DNA of 64,000 bases from Gemmobacter caeruleus (GCF_008271655.1 NZ_VKKX01000054.1:41432-105431), one strand, 5' to 3'; numbered from the stretch's first letter, positions 54,187 through 63,756 are shown. Numbers and translations: made by a program. Notes: generated by a model from the sequence alone, not told the origin.

Positions 54187-57100
54187 ATGAACTTTTCTGC
54201 ATGGTCGATCCGCAATCCGGTCGGGCCGCTTCTGGTCTTTTTCATCCTGATGGTGCTGGGCTGGCAAAGCTTCAACGCCCTGCCGATCACCCGATTCCCC
54301 AATATCGACGTGCCGCTGGTGGCCGTGTCGGTCAGCCAGGGCGGCGCCGCCCCGGCCGAACTTGAAACCCAGGTGACCAAAGAGGTCGAGGATGCCGTGG
54401 CCGGCATCTCGGGCGTCAAGAACATCACCAGCAAGATCGTCGATGGCAACAGCCAGACCCTTGTGGAATTCCGCATGGAAGTGCCGACCGACAAGGCTGT
54501 GCAGGATGTGAAGGACGCCATCGACAAGATCCGCGGCAGCCTGCCCGCCGATGTGGACGAACCGATTGTCAGCCGCATCGACGTGGAGGGCCAGGCGATC
54601 ATGACCTATGCCGTTTCGGCACCGGACATGACGATGGAGGAACTGTCCTGGTTCGTGGATGACACGATCAAGCGCGCGCTTCAGGGCCGCCCCGGTGTCG
54701 GCCGGGTGGACCGCTATGGCGGCGCCGACCGCGAGGTGCGGATCGAGCTGGACCCGGTGAAGCTGGGCTCCTGGGGTATCACCGCGCAGCAGGTTTCGGC
54801 GCAGTTGCGGGCGACCAACGCCAATATCGGCTCGGGCCGCGCCGAGCTGGGGGTCAACGAACAGTCGATCCGCACGCTGGGCAATGCGCAGACCGTGGAA
54901 ACCCTGTCGAATACCATGATCTCGGTCGGGGGAGGGCGCCATGTGCGGCTGACCGATCTGGGCACGATCAATGACACCTATGAGGAAATGCGCAGCTTCG
55001 TGCGGTTCAACGGCGATCAGGTGGTGACCTTTGCCGTGTTCCGCGCCAAGGGCGCCTCGGAGGTGTCGGTGGCGGAAACCGTGAATGCCACGCTGGACGA
55101 ATTGCGCGCCGCCCATCCGGGGGTCGGCATCTCGCTGGTGGATGATACGGTGTTCTACACCTATGGCAATTACGAAAGCGCGATTCATACGCTGCTGGAA
55201 GGCGCGCTGCTGGCGGTGCTGGTGGTGCTGGCCTTCCTGCGCAACTGGCGCGCCACGCTGATCACCGCGGTGGCGCTGCCGCTTTCGGCGGTGCCCACCT
55301 TTTATGTGATGGATCTTCTGGGCTTCTCGCTCAACCTCGTGTCCTTCCTCGCCATCACGCTGGCGACCGGGATCCTGGTCGATGACGCGATCGTGGAGAT
55401 CGAGAACATCGCGCGCCATATCCGCATGGGCAAGACACCCTATCGCGCCGCGATTGATGCGGCGGACGAGATCGGGCTGGCGGTGATCGCGACCACCTTC
55501 ACCATCATTGCGGTCTTTGTGCCGGTCAGCTTCATGCCCGGCATCCCGGGGCAGTATTTCCGGCAATTCGGCATGACCGTGGCGATTGCCGTGGCGTTTT
55601 CGCTGATGGTGGCGCGTCTGATCACGCCCTTGATGGCCGCCTATCTGATGCGCACCAAGGATGCCGAGGGGCATGGTGACGATCACGAAGATGGCTGGTT
55701 CATGGCGCATTACATGGCCCTGGTGCGGCGGACGACGGCGGGGCATCTGTGGTGGATTCCTGCGCGTTACATGACGCTGGCGGGCGCGATCCTTGCGCTG
55801 GTGGTGTCCGTCTTCTTCATGCTTCAGGTGCCCGGCAGCTTCATGCCGCCCGAGGATGTGAGCCGCATCTCGATCAGCGTCGAACTGCCACCCGGCACCA
55901 CGCTGGACGAGACCGAGCGCGCCACCGATGACATGTATGCCCGCATCAAGGATGTGGAGGGGGTGGAACGGATCCTGATCGTGGGCGGCACCTCGCCCAC
56001 CGGCGATCTGGACCTGCGCCGCGCCTCCATCGCGGTGATCCTGGAAAAGCTGGATCATTCGCTGCTGCACCGGATGGCCGGCATCGCGCAGCGCATTCCG
56101 CTTTTGGGGGCAGTGATCCCCGACCTACCCTCCGACGGGCGGGAGCGCCCGCAAAACGTGATCGAGGCCGAGATCTTTGACATCCTGCATGCGGTGCCGG
56201 ATGCGCGGATCACCAAGCTGAACGACCGGGGCGAACGGGATGTTTCCTATTCCATCCTGTCCTCGAACGCGGACGATCTGAACCTCGCCGTCGCCCGGCT
56301 GGAGGCCGCGCTGGCATCCGAGCCGCTTTTGGCCAATGTCGCGTCGTCGGGCGCGCTGCCGCGGCCCGAACTGCATATCGAGCCGAAACTGCAAGAGGCC
56401 GCGCGGCTGGGCGTGACCACGGCGACCATCGCCGATGTGGTGCGGGTGGCGACGATCGGCGATTATGACGCGGCGCTGGCCAAGCTGACCATCGACAACC
56501 GCCAGATCCCGGTGCGCGTGCGGCTGAACGATGCGACCCGCAGCGACATCGCCCGGATCGCCGCGCTCAAGGTGCCGACGGTGACCGGCGGCACGGTGCC
56601 GTTGAATGCGGTGGCGGATATCTCGATCTCGCAGGGGCCGTCGATGGTGGAGCGGCTGAACCGTGAACGCAAGGCGACCATCGGGGCGAACCTGCCGGTG
56701 GGGGTCGCGCTCGGCTCTGCCGATGCCCGGTTCAAGGAAATCATGGATTCGGTCGAACTGCCGGCGACGGTTCGCATCGCCTCGGCCGGTGATGCGGAAA
56801 TTCAGGCCGAAATGAACCAGAGCTTTGGCAATGCCATGATCATGGGGCTGATGCTGGTGCTGTCGGTGCTGATCCTGCTGTTCCGGTCGGTCATCCAGCC
56901 CTTCACCATCCTGTTCTCGCTGCCTTTGGCGATTGGCGGGGTGGCGGCGGCGCTGATCCTGACGCAATCGGCGCTGTCGATGCCGGTGATGATCGGCATC
57001 CTGATGCTGATGGGGATCGTGACCAAGAACGCCATCCTGCTGGTGGATTTCGCCATCGAGATGCGCGCGCGCGGCATGGACCGGTTCCAGGCGGTGATCG

Positions 57101-57480
57101 AGGCCGGACACAAGCGGGCGCAGCCCATCGTCATGACCTCCATCGCGATGTCGGCGGGGATGCTGCCCTCGGCGCTTGGTGTGGGCGAGGGCGGGGCCTT
57201 CCGCGCGCCCATGGCGACGGCGGTGATCGGCGGGATCATCGTATCCACCGTGCTGTCGCTGGTGGTGGTACCGGCCTTCTTCCTGATCATGGATGACCTG
57301 TCCGGCCTGATCTCGCGCTTTGCCAGCCGCCTGATCGGCCCCAAGGAGCGGGAGGTTGAGGTGCTGACGCCCGAAGCCGTGACCGAAGGGCTGAGCGATC
57401 TTGAGGCGCGGGTCAGCCAGCTGGAACGCCGCCCGCCGGCGGGCGAGGGCAAGCCGCCCAAGCTGATCGTGGCGGAGTGA
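54187..57480 (+). CDS. RND-family efflux pump (AcrB/AcrF type)
   Basis: This 1097-residue proton-driven pump has twelve transmembrane helices in two homologous halves and two large periplasmic loops. Helix 4 carries the paired aspartates of proton translocation (G-I-L-V-D-D-A-I-V-E near 400), and the second half has G-I-V-T-K-N-A-I-L-L-V-D-F-A near 945. It is about 50 residues longer than typical AcrB because of a charged, probably coiled-coil tail (E-A-V-T-E-G-L-S-D-L-E-A-R-V). Likely substrates are drugs, solvents or bile-like compounds; sequence cannot decide. A terminator follows. Confidence 0.94.
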   Translation: MNFSAWSIRNPVGPLLVFFILMVLGWQSFNALPITRFPNIDVPLVAVSVSQGGAAPAELETQVTKEVEDAVAGISGVKNITSKIVDGNSQTLVEFRMEVPTDKAVQDVKDAIDKIRGSLPADVDEPIVSRIDVEGQAIMTYAVSAPDMTMEELSWFVDDTIKRALQGRPGVGRVDRYGGADREVRIELDPVKLGSWGITAQQVSAQLRATNANIGSGRAELGVNEQSIRTLGNAQTVETLSNTMISVGGGRHVRLTDLGTINDTYEEMRSFVRFNGDQVVTFAVFRAKGASEVSVAETVNATLDELRAAHPGVGISLVDDTVFYTYGNYESAIHTLLEGALLAVLVVLAFLRNWRATLITAVALPLSAVPTFYVMDLLGFSLNLVSFLAITLATGILVDDAIVEIENIARHIRMGKTPYRAAIDAADEIGLAVIATTFTIIAVFVPVSFMPGIPGQYFRQFGMTVAIAVAFSLMVARLITPLMAAYLMRTKDAEGHGDDHEDGWFMAHYMALVRRTTAGHLWWIPARYMTLAGAILALVVSVFFMLQVPGSFMPPEDVSRISISVELPPGTTLDETERATDDMYARIKDVEGVERILIVGGTSPTGDLDLRRASIAVILEKLDHSLLHRMAGIAQRIPLLGAVIPDLPSDGRERPQNVIEAEIFDILHAVPDARITKLNDRGERDVSYSILSSNADDLNLAVARLEAALASEPLLANVASSGALPRPELHIEPKLQEAARLGVTTATIADVVRVATIGDYDAALAKLTIDNRQIPVRVRLNDATRSDIARIAALKVPTVTGGTVPLNAVADISISQGPSMVERLNRERKATIGANLPVGVALGSADARFKEIMDSVELPATVRIASAGDAEIQAEMNQSFGNAMIMGLMLVLSVLILLFRSVIQPFTILFSLPLAIGGVAAALILTQSALSMPVMIGILMLMGIVTKNAILLVDFAIEMRARGMDRFQAVIEAGHKRAQPIVMTSIAMSAGMLPSALGVGEGGAFRAPMATAVIGGIIVSTVLSLVVVPAFFLIMDDLSGLISRFASRLIGPKEREVEVLTPEAVTEGLSDLEARVSQLERRPPAGEGKPPKLIVAE

Positions 57481-57495
57481 CCGCGACAGAAAATG

Positions 57496-57525
57496 GCGCC
57501 GCCCCCTGATCGGGGCGGCGCTTTT
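57496..57525 (+). terminator. Rho-independent terminator after the RND operon
   Basis: A 10-bp GC stem (57496-57505 with 57512-57521, loop CTGATC) is followed by TTTTCTTTT. Confidence 0.92.
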
Positions 57526-57570
57526 CTTTTGCGGCGGGCTTTGGCAGGGTAGCGCAAAACGGAGGCGAAC

Positions 57571-58137
57571 ATGGGCGATCTGGCAGCGGCCTTTCAGGCC
57601 ATCGACGCGGCGAATGCCGCCGACCCCACGCAAGAGGCCGGCCGCCCGGCCGCGCTGCTCTATGGCGAGCGTATGTCGGCGGAGATGGACCGCCTGTTCC
57701 CCGGGGCCGATGATGTGCTGCGCATCGCCGCGCGCGGTCAGCATGTCGAACGCTGGCTCTTGCCGCGCCGCGACTACCCGGAGGGCAAGGCCGGCTATTT
57801 CGCGTGGCGCCGCGAACAGGGGCGGCGCCATGCCGAACGGGTGGCGGGCATCATGGCGGATGCGGGCTATGACGCCGCCGCGCAGGAACGGGTGGGTATC
57901 CTGCTGCGCAAGGAAGGCATCAAACGCGACGCCGATGTGCAGGCGCTGGAGGATGTGATCTGTTTCGTCTTCGTGCGCCACTATTTCGCGGGCTTCGCGG
58001 CGGCGCAGCCCGATCATGACATGGTCGATATCGTGGCCAAGACCGCGCGCAAGATGTCTGCCGCGGCGCGGGCGCGTCTGCTGGCCGAATTCGCCCTGCC
58101 CGAACCCTTGGCAGAGGCGGTGCGCGCGGCGGAATAG
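57571..58137 (+). CDS. DUF4202 domain protein
   Basis: This 188-residue cytoplasmic protein matches the DUF4202 family: R-G-Q-H-V-E-R-W-L-L-P-R-R-D-Y-P-E-G-K then Y-F-A-W-R-R-E-Q and L-E-D-V-I-C-F-V-F. The conserved histidines and acidic residues in a helical setting hint at a metal-dependent hydrolase related to HD-like proteins, but no activity is known to me. GGAGG stands 6 bases before the ATG. Confidence 0.85.
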   Translation: MGDLAAAFQAIDAANAADPTQEAGRPAALLYGERMSAEMDRLFPGADDVLRIAARGQHVERWLLPRRDYPEGKAGYFAWRREQGRRHAERVAGIMADAGYDAAAQERVGILLRKEGIKRDADVQALEDVICFVFVRHYFAGFAAAQPDHDMVDIVAKTARKMSAAARARLLAEFALPEPLAEAVRAAE

Positions 58138-58184
58138 GGGGGCGGTCGGGTGAGGGCGCAGCCACCAGACATGCGGGGCCGGGC

Positions 58185-59141
58185 GTGAAGCTGGTTCTCC
58201 TCCACAAGGCCAATTCGATCTATGAGGACGAGCCTGATGTCGTCTACGATTTTCCGCGCGCCTATCTCAAGGCGATGCAAGAGGCGGTCGGCGATTGGGT
58301 TGTCTATTACGAGCCGGTCAAGGCCGGGCCGCGCGGCTATTTCGCGGTCGCCCGGATTGACCGCGTGATCCCCAAGCCCGGGATGGCGGGCCGGTTTCTG
58401 GCGCTGATCACCCCCGGCAGCTTTCTGGCCTTTGATCGCCATGTGCCGCGCCTGATGAACGGGCGCCCGCTGGAGGCGGCCTTGACCGGCGCGGCGGGGC
58501 AGGTCTTGCAAGGCGGGCGCGTGCAGCTTGCCGTGCGGCGCCTTCCCGAGCCGGATTTCGCCCGGATCGTCAATCTGGGCCTGCCCGAAAACCTGGAGGA
58601 GCTGGAGGCCCGGCGCTATGACCCCCATCCCCCGGCGCAATTTGACGAGGGCGCCGCGATATTCGAACGCCCGGTGGTGGAACGGCTGAGTCGTCGCCCC
58701 TATCGCGAGATCGCCTTTGCCCGCAAGGTGCGCGCGGCCTATGGCTATCGCTGTGCCATGTCGGGCCTGATGTTGCGCAATGGTGGCGGAAGGCCCGAGG
58801 TGCAGGCCGCGCATATCCGCCCTGTCGCGCGGCAGGGCAGCGATTCGCCCCGAAACGGGCTGGCGCTGTCGGGCACGCTGCACTGGATGTTCGACCGGGG
58901 CCTGATCTCGGTCGCCGATGATGGCGAGACGATCCTGGTGTCGCGCAACAAGGTGCCGGGCGAGGTTGTCAGCCGGCTGCTGGCGCCGGATGGCAAGCTG
59001 CTGCCACCGCTCGATCCCCGCGACGCGCCGCATCCTGAAAACCTGCGCTGGCATCGCGAGAATGTCTTTGGGCAGGTGCTGGCCGATGCGCCGGCAGACT
59101 GGCTGCCGCCGCAAGCCCCCGGGGGGATTGATCAGCCCTGA
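58185..59141 (+). CDS. HNH endonuclease family protein
   Basis: This 318-residue protein has an HNH module near residues 190-240: Y-R-C-A-M-S-G, then V-Q-A-A-H-I-R-P-V, N-G-L-A-L-S-G-T-L-H-W-M-F-D. The ~170-residue N-terminal part (L-L-H-K-A-N-S-I-Y-E-D-E-P-D, V-V-Y-Y-E-P-V-K) looks like a DNA-recognition domain seen in orphan HNH nucleases and restriction-like proteins. No methyltransferase gene is adjacent. Start is GTG at 58185. It could be a restriction or DNA-damage nuclease; evidence for either is thin. Confidence 0.85.
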   Translation: MKLVLLHKANSIYEDEPDVVYDFPRAYLKAMQEAVGDWVVYYEPVKAGPRGYFAVARIDRVIPKPGMAGRFLALITPGSFLAFDRHVPRLMNGRPLEAALTGAAGQVLQGGRVQLAVRRLPEPDFARIVNLGLPENLEELEARRYDPHPPAQFDEGAAIFERPVVERLSRRPYREIAFARKVRAAYGYRCAMSGLMLRNGGGRPEVQAAHIRPVARQGSDSPRNGLALSGTLHWMFDRGLISVADDGETILVSRNKVPGEVVSRLLAPDGKLLPPLDPRDAPHPENLRWHRENVFGQVLADAPADWLPPQAPGGIDQP

Positions 59142-59926
59142 TCCTGCCAATCGGGATGGCGCTTTTCGAGAAAGGCCTGAATGCCCTCGGCCGTGTCGCG
59201 CCAGAGCATGTTTTCCTGCATGACGGCGGCGGTATGGGCATAGGCCTCGGCCAGACCCATGTCGATCTGGTCGTAAAAGGCACGCTTGCCGATCTTGACC
59301 GCGGCGCCCAGCTTGCCGGCCACGGTCTGCGCCAGCGCCAGCGTGGCGTCTGACAGATCGGCATGCGGCACGACGCGGTTCACCAGCCCCAGATCGCGCG
59401 CGCGGTTGGCGTCGATGAATTCGCCGGTGGTCAGCATCTCGAACGCCTGCTTGCGCGGGATATTGCGGCTGAGCGCGACCATGGGGGTCGAACAGAACAG
59501 CCCGATATTCACCCCGTTGACGCCAAAGCGCGTGCCTTCGGCCGCGACGGCCATGTCGCAGGTGGCAACCAGCTGGCATCCGGCGGCGGTGGCGATGCCC
59601 TGCACCTCGGCGATGACGGGCTGCGGCAGGGCGGGGATCATCTGCATCACCGCGCCGCAGCGCTGGAACAGGTTCAGGAAATAGGCTGCCCCCTTGTCGG
59701 GCGCCACGCGGGCGGCCTGCATCTCTTTCAGGTCATGGCCGGCGCAAAACGCCTTGCCGGCGCCGCGCAGGATGACGACCCGCGTCGCGCCATCGCTGGC
59801 CAGCGCGGTGAAACGCTCGCGCAGCGCGGCCAGCATCGCATCCGACAGGGCGTTCAGGCTTTGCGGCATGTTCAGCGTCAGCCGCAGGACCGGGCCGTGA
59901 CGTTCGGTCAGAATCAGGTCATTCAT
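59132..59926 (-). CDS. Enoyl-CoA hydratase/isomerase family protein
   Basis: The 264-residue crotonase-fold enzyme has oxyanion-hole segments K-A-F-C-A-G-H-D-L (about 57-65) and A-T-A-A-G-C-Q-L-V-A (near 112). The glycine-rich second turn is A-A-G-C, and the glutamates of classical hydratases are not evident, so it may be an isomerase or ECHDC3-like protein. It converges with the HNH gene, overlapping it by 10 bases, and is divergent from a thioesterase. Confidence 0.88.
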   Translation of the reverse strand: MNDLILTERHGPVLRLTLNMPQSLNALSDAMLAALRERFTALASDGATRVVILRGAGKAFCAGHDLKEMQAARVAPDKGAAYFLNLFQRCGAVMQMIPALPQPVIAEVQGIATAAGCQLVATCDMAVAAEGTRFGVNGVNIGLFCSTPMVALSRNIPRKQAFEMLTTGEFIDANRARDLGLVNRVVPHADLSDATLALAQTVAGKLGAAVKIGKRAFYDQIDMGLAEAYAHTAAVMQENMLWRDTAEGIQAFLEKRHPDWQDQG

Positions 59927-59982
59927 CTTGTCTTTCCTCCGCTTTGCGCGAAGGCTATCGGCGGGAGCAGAGGGAGAAAAGC

Positions 59983-60390
59983 GTGAACGAGACGGAATTG
60001 CAGGGCTTTCTGGCAGAGGCCTTTCCCCAGGTCGCCGAGGATTTCGTGGTCGAACAGGCCGGCGCCGAAACCGTGGTGCGGCTGGTGGTGGCCGAACGAC
60101 ATCTGCGGCCGGGCGGCACCGTATCGGGGCCCAGCATGTTCGCGCTGGCCGATGTGGGGGTCTATCTGGCGATCCTGCACCGTATCGGCCCGGTGGCGCT
60201 GGCGGTCACCACCAATTGCAGCATCGACTTCATGCGCAAACCCGCCGCCGGGCGTGATCTGATCGCGCGGGTGCGGCTGTTGAAGCTGGGCCGCGTGCTG
60301 GCCGTGGCCGATGCGCTGATCTTTTCCGATGGCGAGCCGGCGCCGGTGGCGCGGGCCAGCCTGACCTATTCGATCCCGCCCAGGGGCTAG
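59983..60390 (+). CDS. PaaI-family hot-dog thioesterase
   Basis: This 135-residue protein is predicted to hydrolyse acyl-CoA. Hot-dog features are R-P-G-G-T-V-S-G-P-S-M-F-A-L-A-D (the conserved catalytic D region) and T-N-C-S-I-D-F-M-R-K-P. The start is GTG at 59983, with AGGGAG 8 bases upstream; a TTG further up lacks support. It is divergent from the enoyl-CoA hydratase-like gene, suggesting joint acyl-CoA metabolism. Confidence 0.88.
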   Translation: MNETELQGFLAEAFPQVAEDFVVEQAGAETVVRLVVAERHLRPGGTVSGPSMFALADVGVYLAILHRIGPVALAVTTNCSIDFMRKPAAGRDLIARVRLLKLGRVLAVADALIFSDGEPAPVARASLTYSIPPRG

Positions 60391-60398
60391 GGCCGCGC

Positions 60399-60740
60399 TC
60401 AGGCGCTGCGGGTCAGGCGGCCCTCGATCTGGGCGCCGCTTTCGATCACCACAGATTTGTAATTGATATCCGCCTGCACCTGCGCCGCCGAGCGCAGCGT
60501 CAGCGTGTTGCAGGAGATCTTGCCCTCCATCCGGCCGCGCAATTCGACCGTATCGGCAGAGATCATGCCCTTGATCTGCCCTTCGGCCGCAAGGACCACA
60601 TTGCGGGCGGCGACCTTGCCGTTGATGCTGCCGGCGATCTCGACCGTGCCTTCGGAGCCGATATCGCCAGTGATCGCCACATCGGCGGCGATGAGCGACC
60701 GGCCGGCGGCGGCGCGGGGCGATTCGGGGGCGGTGGTCAT
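60399..60740 (-). CDS. Bactofilin-family cytoskeletal protein
   Basis: This 113-residue polymer-forming protein is a right-handed beta-helix bactofilin: repeating I-T-G-D-I-x-S-E-G-T-V-E-I-A-G-S-I-N-G-K, then G-Q-I-K-G-M-I-S-A-D-T-V-E-L. The flanking disordered termini are short. Bactofilins scaffold cell-shape or envelope enzymes; a peptidase partner is not adjacent here. Confidence 0.92.
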   Translation of the reverse strand: MTTAPESPRAAAGRSLIAADVAITGDIGSEGTVEIAGSINGKVAARNVVLAAEGQIKGMISADTVELRGRMEGKISCNTLTLRSAAQVQADINYKSVVIESGAQIEGRLTRSA

Positions 60741-60930
60741 GCGCAGGCTCCTGTTCAGGGGTGGCCGCGATAGAAGGCGCTTGGCGGTGCAGCGTCAAGG
60801 GGGCCGGGCCGCGAAGCGCGTGGATCGGCGGGAAATGTCGTTTTCGGGCGTGACAAGCGGGGGCGCGGGCTGGTTCAGTGGCAATGTGATCAAATCAGGG
60901 GCCTGTCGGGGCCGAACGGGGGGCATCGTC

Positions 60931-61893
60931 ATGCAGGATGGATACTTTACGCCGGTTTCGGGCTTTGACCTGCCGCGCTTTGCCGGCGTGCCGACCTTCA
61001 TGCGGCTGCCGCATGTCGGGCTGGATCATCCGCGCATCGCCGAGGTGCAGGTCGGGCTGATCGGGGCGCCCTGGGATGGCGGCACCACCAACCGCCCCGG
61101 CCCGCGCCACGGGCCGCGCCAGCTGCGCGATCATTCAACGATGATCCGCGCGCAGAACGGGGTGACCGGGGTGCGCCCCTTTGAACTGGTGCGCTGCGCC
61201 GATCTGGGGGATGTCGGGCCGAACCCGGCGGATCTGATGGACAGCCTCGCGCGGATGGAGCGATTCTATGCCGAGGTTCGCGCGCGGGGCATCGTGCCGC
61301 TGACGGCGGGGGGCGATCATCTTTGCACCCTGCCGATCCTGCGGGCGTTGGCGAGGGAGCGGCCGCTGGGCATGATCCATTTCGACAGCCATACCGACCT
61401 GTTCCACAGCTATTTCGGCGGCACGATGTATACCCATGGCACGCCGTTCCGCCGCGCGGTCGAGGAAGGGCTGCTCGATCCGCTGCGCGTCACGATGATC
61501 GGCATCCGGGGCACCGCCTATGACAGCGAAGACCGGGATTTCGCGCGCAGCGTCGGCATCCGGGTGATTCCGATCGAGGAATTCCATGCCCGCGGCGTCG
61601 AGGATGTGATGGCCGAGGCCCGCGACCGCGCCGGCAGTGGCGAGACTTATGTGAGCTACGACATCGACTTTGTCGATCCGGCCTATGCGCCGGGGACCGG
61701 CACGCCCGAGGTGGGCGGGCCGACCTCGTGGCAGGCCTTGCAGGTGGCGATGGGGTTGCGCGGGGTCAAGGTCGTGGGCGCGGATCTGGTCGAGGTCTCG
61801 CCCCCCTTCGATCCGTCGGGGGGAACGGCATTTCTGGGCGTGTCGATCCTGTTCGAGATGCTCTGTGTCATTGCCGAGGGGCTGGCGGGGTAG
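60931..61893 (+). CDS. speB: Agmatinase/ureohydrolase family protein
   Basis: The 320-residue ureohydrolase carries the Mn-binding motifs G-G-D-H (127-130), D-S-H-T-D (about 152-156) and S-Y-D-I-D-F-V-D-P (about 241-249). The first aspartate-histidine pair and the D-x-D are intact, so it should hydrolyse agmatine to putrescine and urea; guanidinobutyrate or guanidine are alternatives in this family. Putrescine would feed the carboxyspermidine genes at 9.6 kb. ATG 60931 has GGGGGG about 6 bases upstream. Confidence 0.9.
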   Translation: MQDGYFTPVSGFDLPRFAGVPTFMRLPHVGLDHPRIAEVQVGLIGAPWDGGTTNRPGPRHGPRQLRDHSTMIRAQNGVTGVRPFELVRCADLGDVGPNPADLMDSLARMERFYAEVRARGIVPLTAGGDHLCTLPILRALARERPLGMIHFDSHTDLFHSYFGGTMYTHGTPFRRAVEEGLLDPLRVTMIGIRGTAYDSEDRDFARSVGIRVIPIEEFHARGVEDVMAEARDRAGSGETYVSYDIDFVDPAYAPGTGTPEVGGPTSWQALQVAMGLRGVKVVGADLVEVSPPFDPSGGTAFLGVSILFEMLCVIAEGLAG

Positions 61894-61950
61894 GGGGGCG
61901 CTGCCCCCGCCGCGCGCGATGCGCGCGACTCCCCCGGGATATTTCGGAAC
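61893..61950. repeat. GC-rich double-hairpin intergenic element
   Basis: After the speB stop come two hairpins, GGGGGC/GCCCCC (61894-61899 with 61903-61908) and CGCGCGC/GCGCGCG (61911-61917 with 61921-61927), then CCCCCGGGATATTT (61931-61944). The first G run can also pair with the last C run. I recall similar elements repeated through Rhodobacteraceae genomes; only one copy is in this window, so the repeat nature is unproven. A terminator role is possible. Confidence 0.5.
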
Positions 61951-61967
61951 AGATGAAGGATGACGGG

Positions 61968-63638
61968 ATGCAGGCCGATCTGATTGTGACCAATGCGCGG
62001 GTGCTGACCATGGATGCCGGGCAACCGCGCGCCGAGGCGGTGGCGATCCGGGCCGGACGGGTGCAGGCCATCGGCACTGCCGCCGGCATTGCCGCGCTGG
62101 CCGGGCCGGCAACCCGGGTGATCGACGCGGGCGGGCGCAGCGTGCTGCCGGGTTTCGTCGAAAGCCACCTGCATCTGGTGTTGGGCGGCGCCGAGCTTGC
62201 GCAGTTGCAACTGGGCGGGCTGCATGGGATGGCCGCGCTGGCCAATGCCTTTCGCGCCTATGCCGCGCGCCATCCTGACGCGCCGATCCTGCTGGCTCAG
62301 GGGGCCGAATATGGCATTCTGGATCATCCGGTGACCCGGGCCGATCTGGATCACGTCATCGCCGATCGTCCGATTGCCATGATGGCGCCCGATCATCACA
62401 CGGTCTGGGCCAATACCGCCGCGCTGCGGGCCGCGGGCCTGTTGCAGGGCGCCGAGATGCCGCATGGCCATGTGGTTGTCATGGGCGCCGACGGTCTTGC
62501 GACGGGCGAGCTGCGCGAGTTCGAGGCCTTTGGGCCGGTGCTGGCGCTTGGCGGTGAGGCTCATCTTCAACTGGGCATCGCCACCGGCGGCGAGCCGGAG
62601 CCCTGGCCCGATGCCGCGCAGCGCGCCGCCGACAAGCGCAAGATCGCGGCGGGCCTGGCCCATTGTGCCGCGCAGGGCATCACCGCGATGGTGAACATGG
62701 ATGGCAACCGCTATACCTGCGCGCTGCTGGCCGAGATGGAGGCCGAGGGCACGCTGACCGCGCGCGTCAAGGTGCCTTTCCACATGAAGCCGCATATGGG
62801 GCTGGAGGCGCTTGACCGTGCCGAGGCGCTGCGGGCCGAATTCGACACGCCCTTCCTGCGGTCGGGCTTCGTCAAGATGTTCATGGACGGGGTGATCGAC
62901 AGCCGCACCGCCGCCATGCTGCATGAGTATCCCGGCGCCCCGGGCGAACGCGGCGAGGCGCTGTTTGGCGCCGCGCAATTCGAGGCGATCTGCGTCGAGG
63001 CGGACCGGCGCGGCCTTCAGATCGCCGTCCATGCCATTGGCGATGCCGCGGTGCGCCGCACGCTGGACGGCTATGAGGCGGCGTTGCGCGCCCATGGCCG
63101 CGCCGATGCCCGCCACCGGATCGAACATATCGAACTGATCGACCGGGCGGATGTGCCCCGGCTGGGCGCGCTTGGCGTCACGGCCAGCGTGCAGCCCCCG
63201 CACCCGCCCGGCGTGATGGACTTCCCGCTGGAACCCACGATGAGCACGGGCTTTGCCCCCGCGCGCCGCCGCGATGCCTATCTGTGGAAGACGCTGCGCG
63301 ACCATGGCGCGCCGGTCGCCTTCGCAAGCGACTGGCCGGTCACCGATGTCTCGGTGATGCGCGGGCTTCAGGCCGCGCTGACCCGCATCCCCTTTGATGG
63401 CGCCACGGATGAACGGCTGGACCGCATGGCATCGTTGCATGCCTATACGGCAGGCGGGGCCTGGGCCGCGCATCTCGATGACCTCTGCGGCTGCCTGCGC
63501 CCGGGGCTGGGGGGCGATCTGGTGGTGATCGACGGCGATATCGAGTCGATTCCCGCAGACCGACTCGGCCAGACGGGAATCGCCCTGACCGTGATGGCCG
63601 GGCGCATCACCCATGACGGGGGCATCCTCGCGCTTTAA
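61968..63638 (+). CDS. YtcJ-type metal-dependent amidohydrolase
   Basis: This 556-residue protein of the amidohydrolase superfamily has the metal-binding V-E-S-H-L-H-L near 64-70, the activating region H-A-I-G-D-A-A-V near 361-368, and F-A-S-D-W-P-V near 453. These mark the YtcJ/exo-regucalcin-like group, whose natural substrates are mostly unknown. ATG 61968 has AAGGA 7 bases before it; ATG 61953 adds five residues but has a poorer site. It lies downstream of the ureohydrolase gene, with the double hairpin between. Confidence 0.9.
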   Translation: MQADLIVTNARVLTMDAGQPRAEAVAIRAGRVQAIGTAAGIAALAGPATRVIDAGGRSVLPGFVESHLHLVLGGAELAQLQLGGLHGMAALANAFRAYAARHPDAPILLAQGAEYGILDHPVTRADLDHVIADRPIAMMAPDHHTVWANTAALRAAGLLQGAEMPHGHVVVMGADGLATGELREFEAFGPVLALGGEAHLQLGIATGGEPEPWPDAAQRAADKRKIAAGLAHCAAQGITAMVNMDGNRYTCALLAEMEAEGTLTARVKVPFHMKPHMGLEALDRAEALRAEFDTPFLRSGFVKMFMDGVIDSRTAAMLHEYPGAPGERGEALFGAAQFEAICVEADRRGLQIAVHAIGDAAVRRTLDGYEAALRAHGRADARHRIEHIELIDRADVPRLGALGVTASVQPPHPPGVMDFPLEPTMSTGFAPARRRDAYLWKTLRDHGAPVAFASDWPVTDVSVMRGLQAALTRIPFDGATDERLDRMASLHAYTAGGAWAAHLDDLCGCLRPGLGGDLVVIDGDIESIPADRLGQTGIALTVMAGRITHDGGILAL

Positions 63639-63727
63639 CCGCAGGGGGCGGCAAAGATTCGCACCAATGAAACAAGGGGTTGCACAGAAGTGTGACAGTT
63701 TTTTCGCGGTTCTTCGCTTTTTTGCTC

Positions 63728-63756
63728 TTGCGGCTTCCGGCGCCCCCGCCTAAATA
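63728..63756 (+). promoter_or_regulatory. Putative rrn promoter
   Basis: TTGCGG (63728-63733) and TAAATA (63751-63756) are separated by 17 bases and lie downstream of a T-rich tract. Predicted start is near 63763, just before the direct repeat. Confidence 0.6.

Noticed and set aside
61728..61967. Longer N-terminal extension of the amidohydrolase into the ureohydrolase gene
   Set aside because: The extra ~80 residues would be an out-of-frame reading of speB and have no family similarity; ATG 61968 has a good ribosome-binding site.
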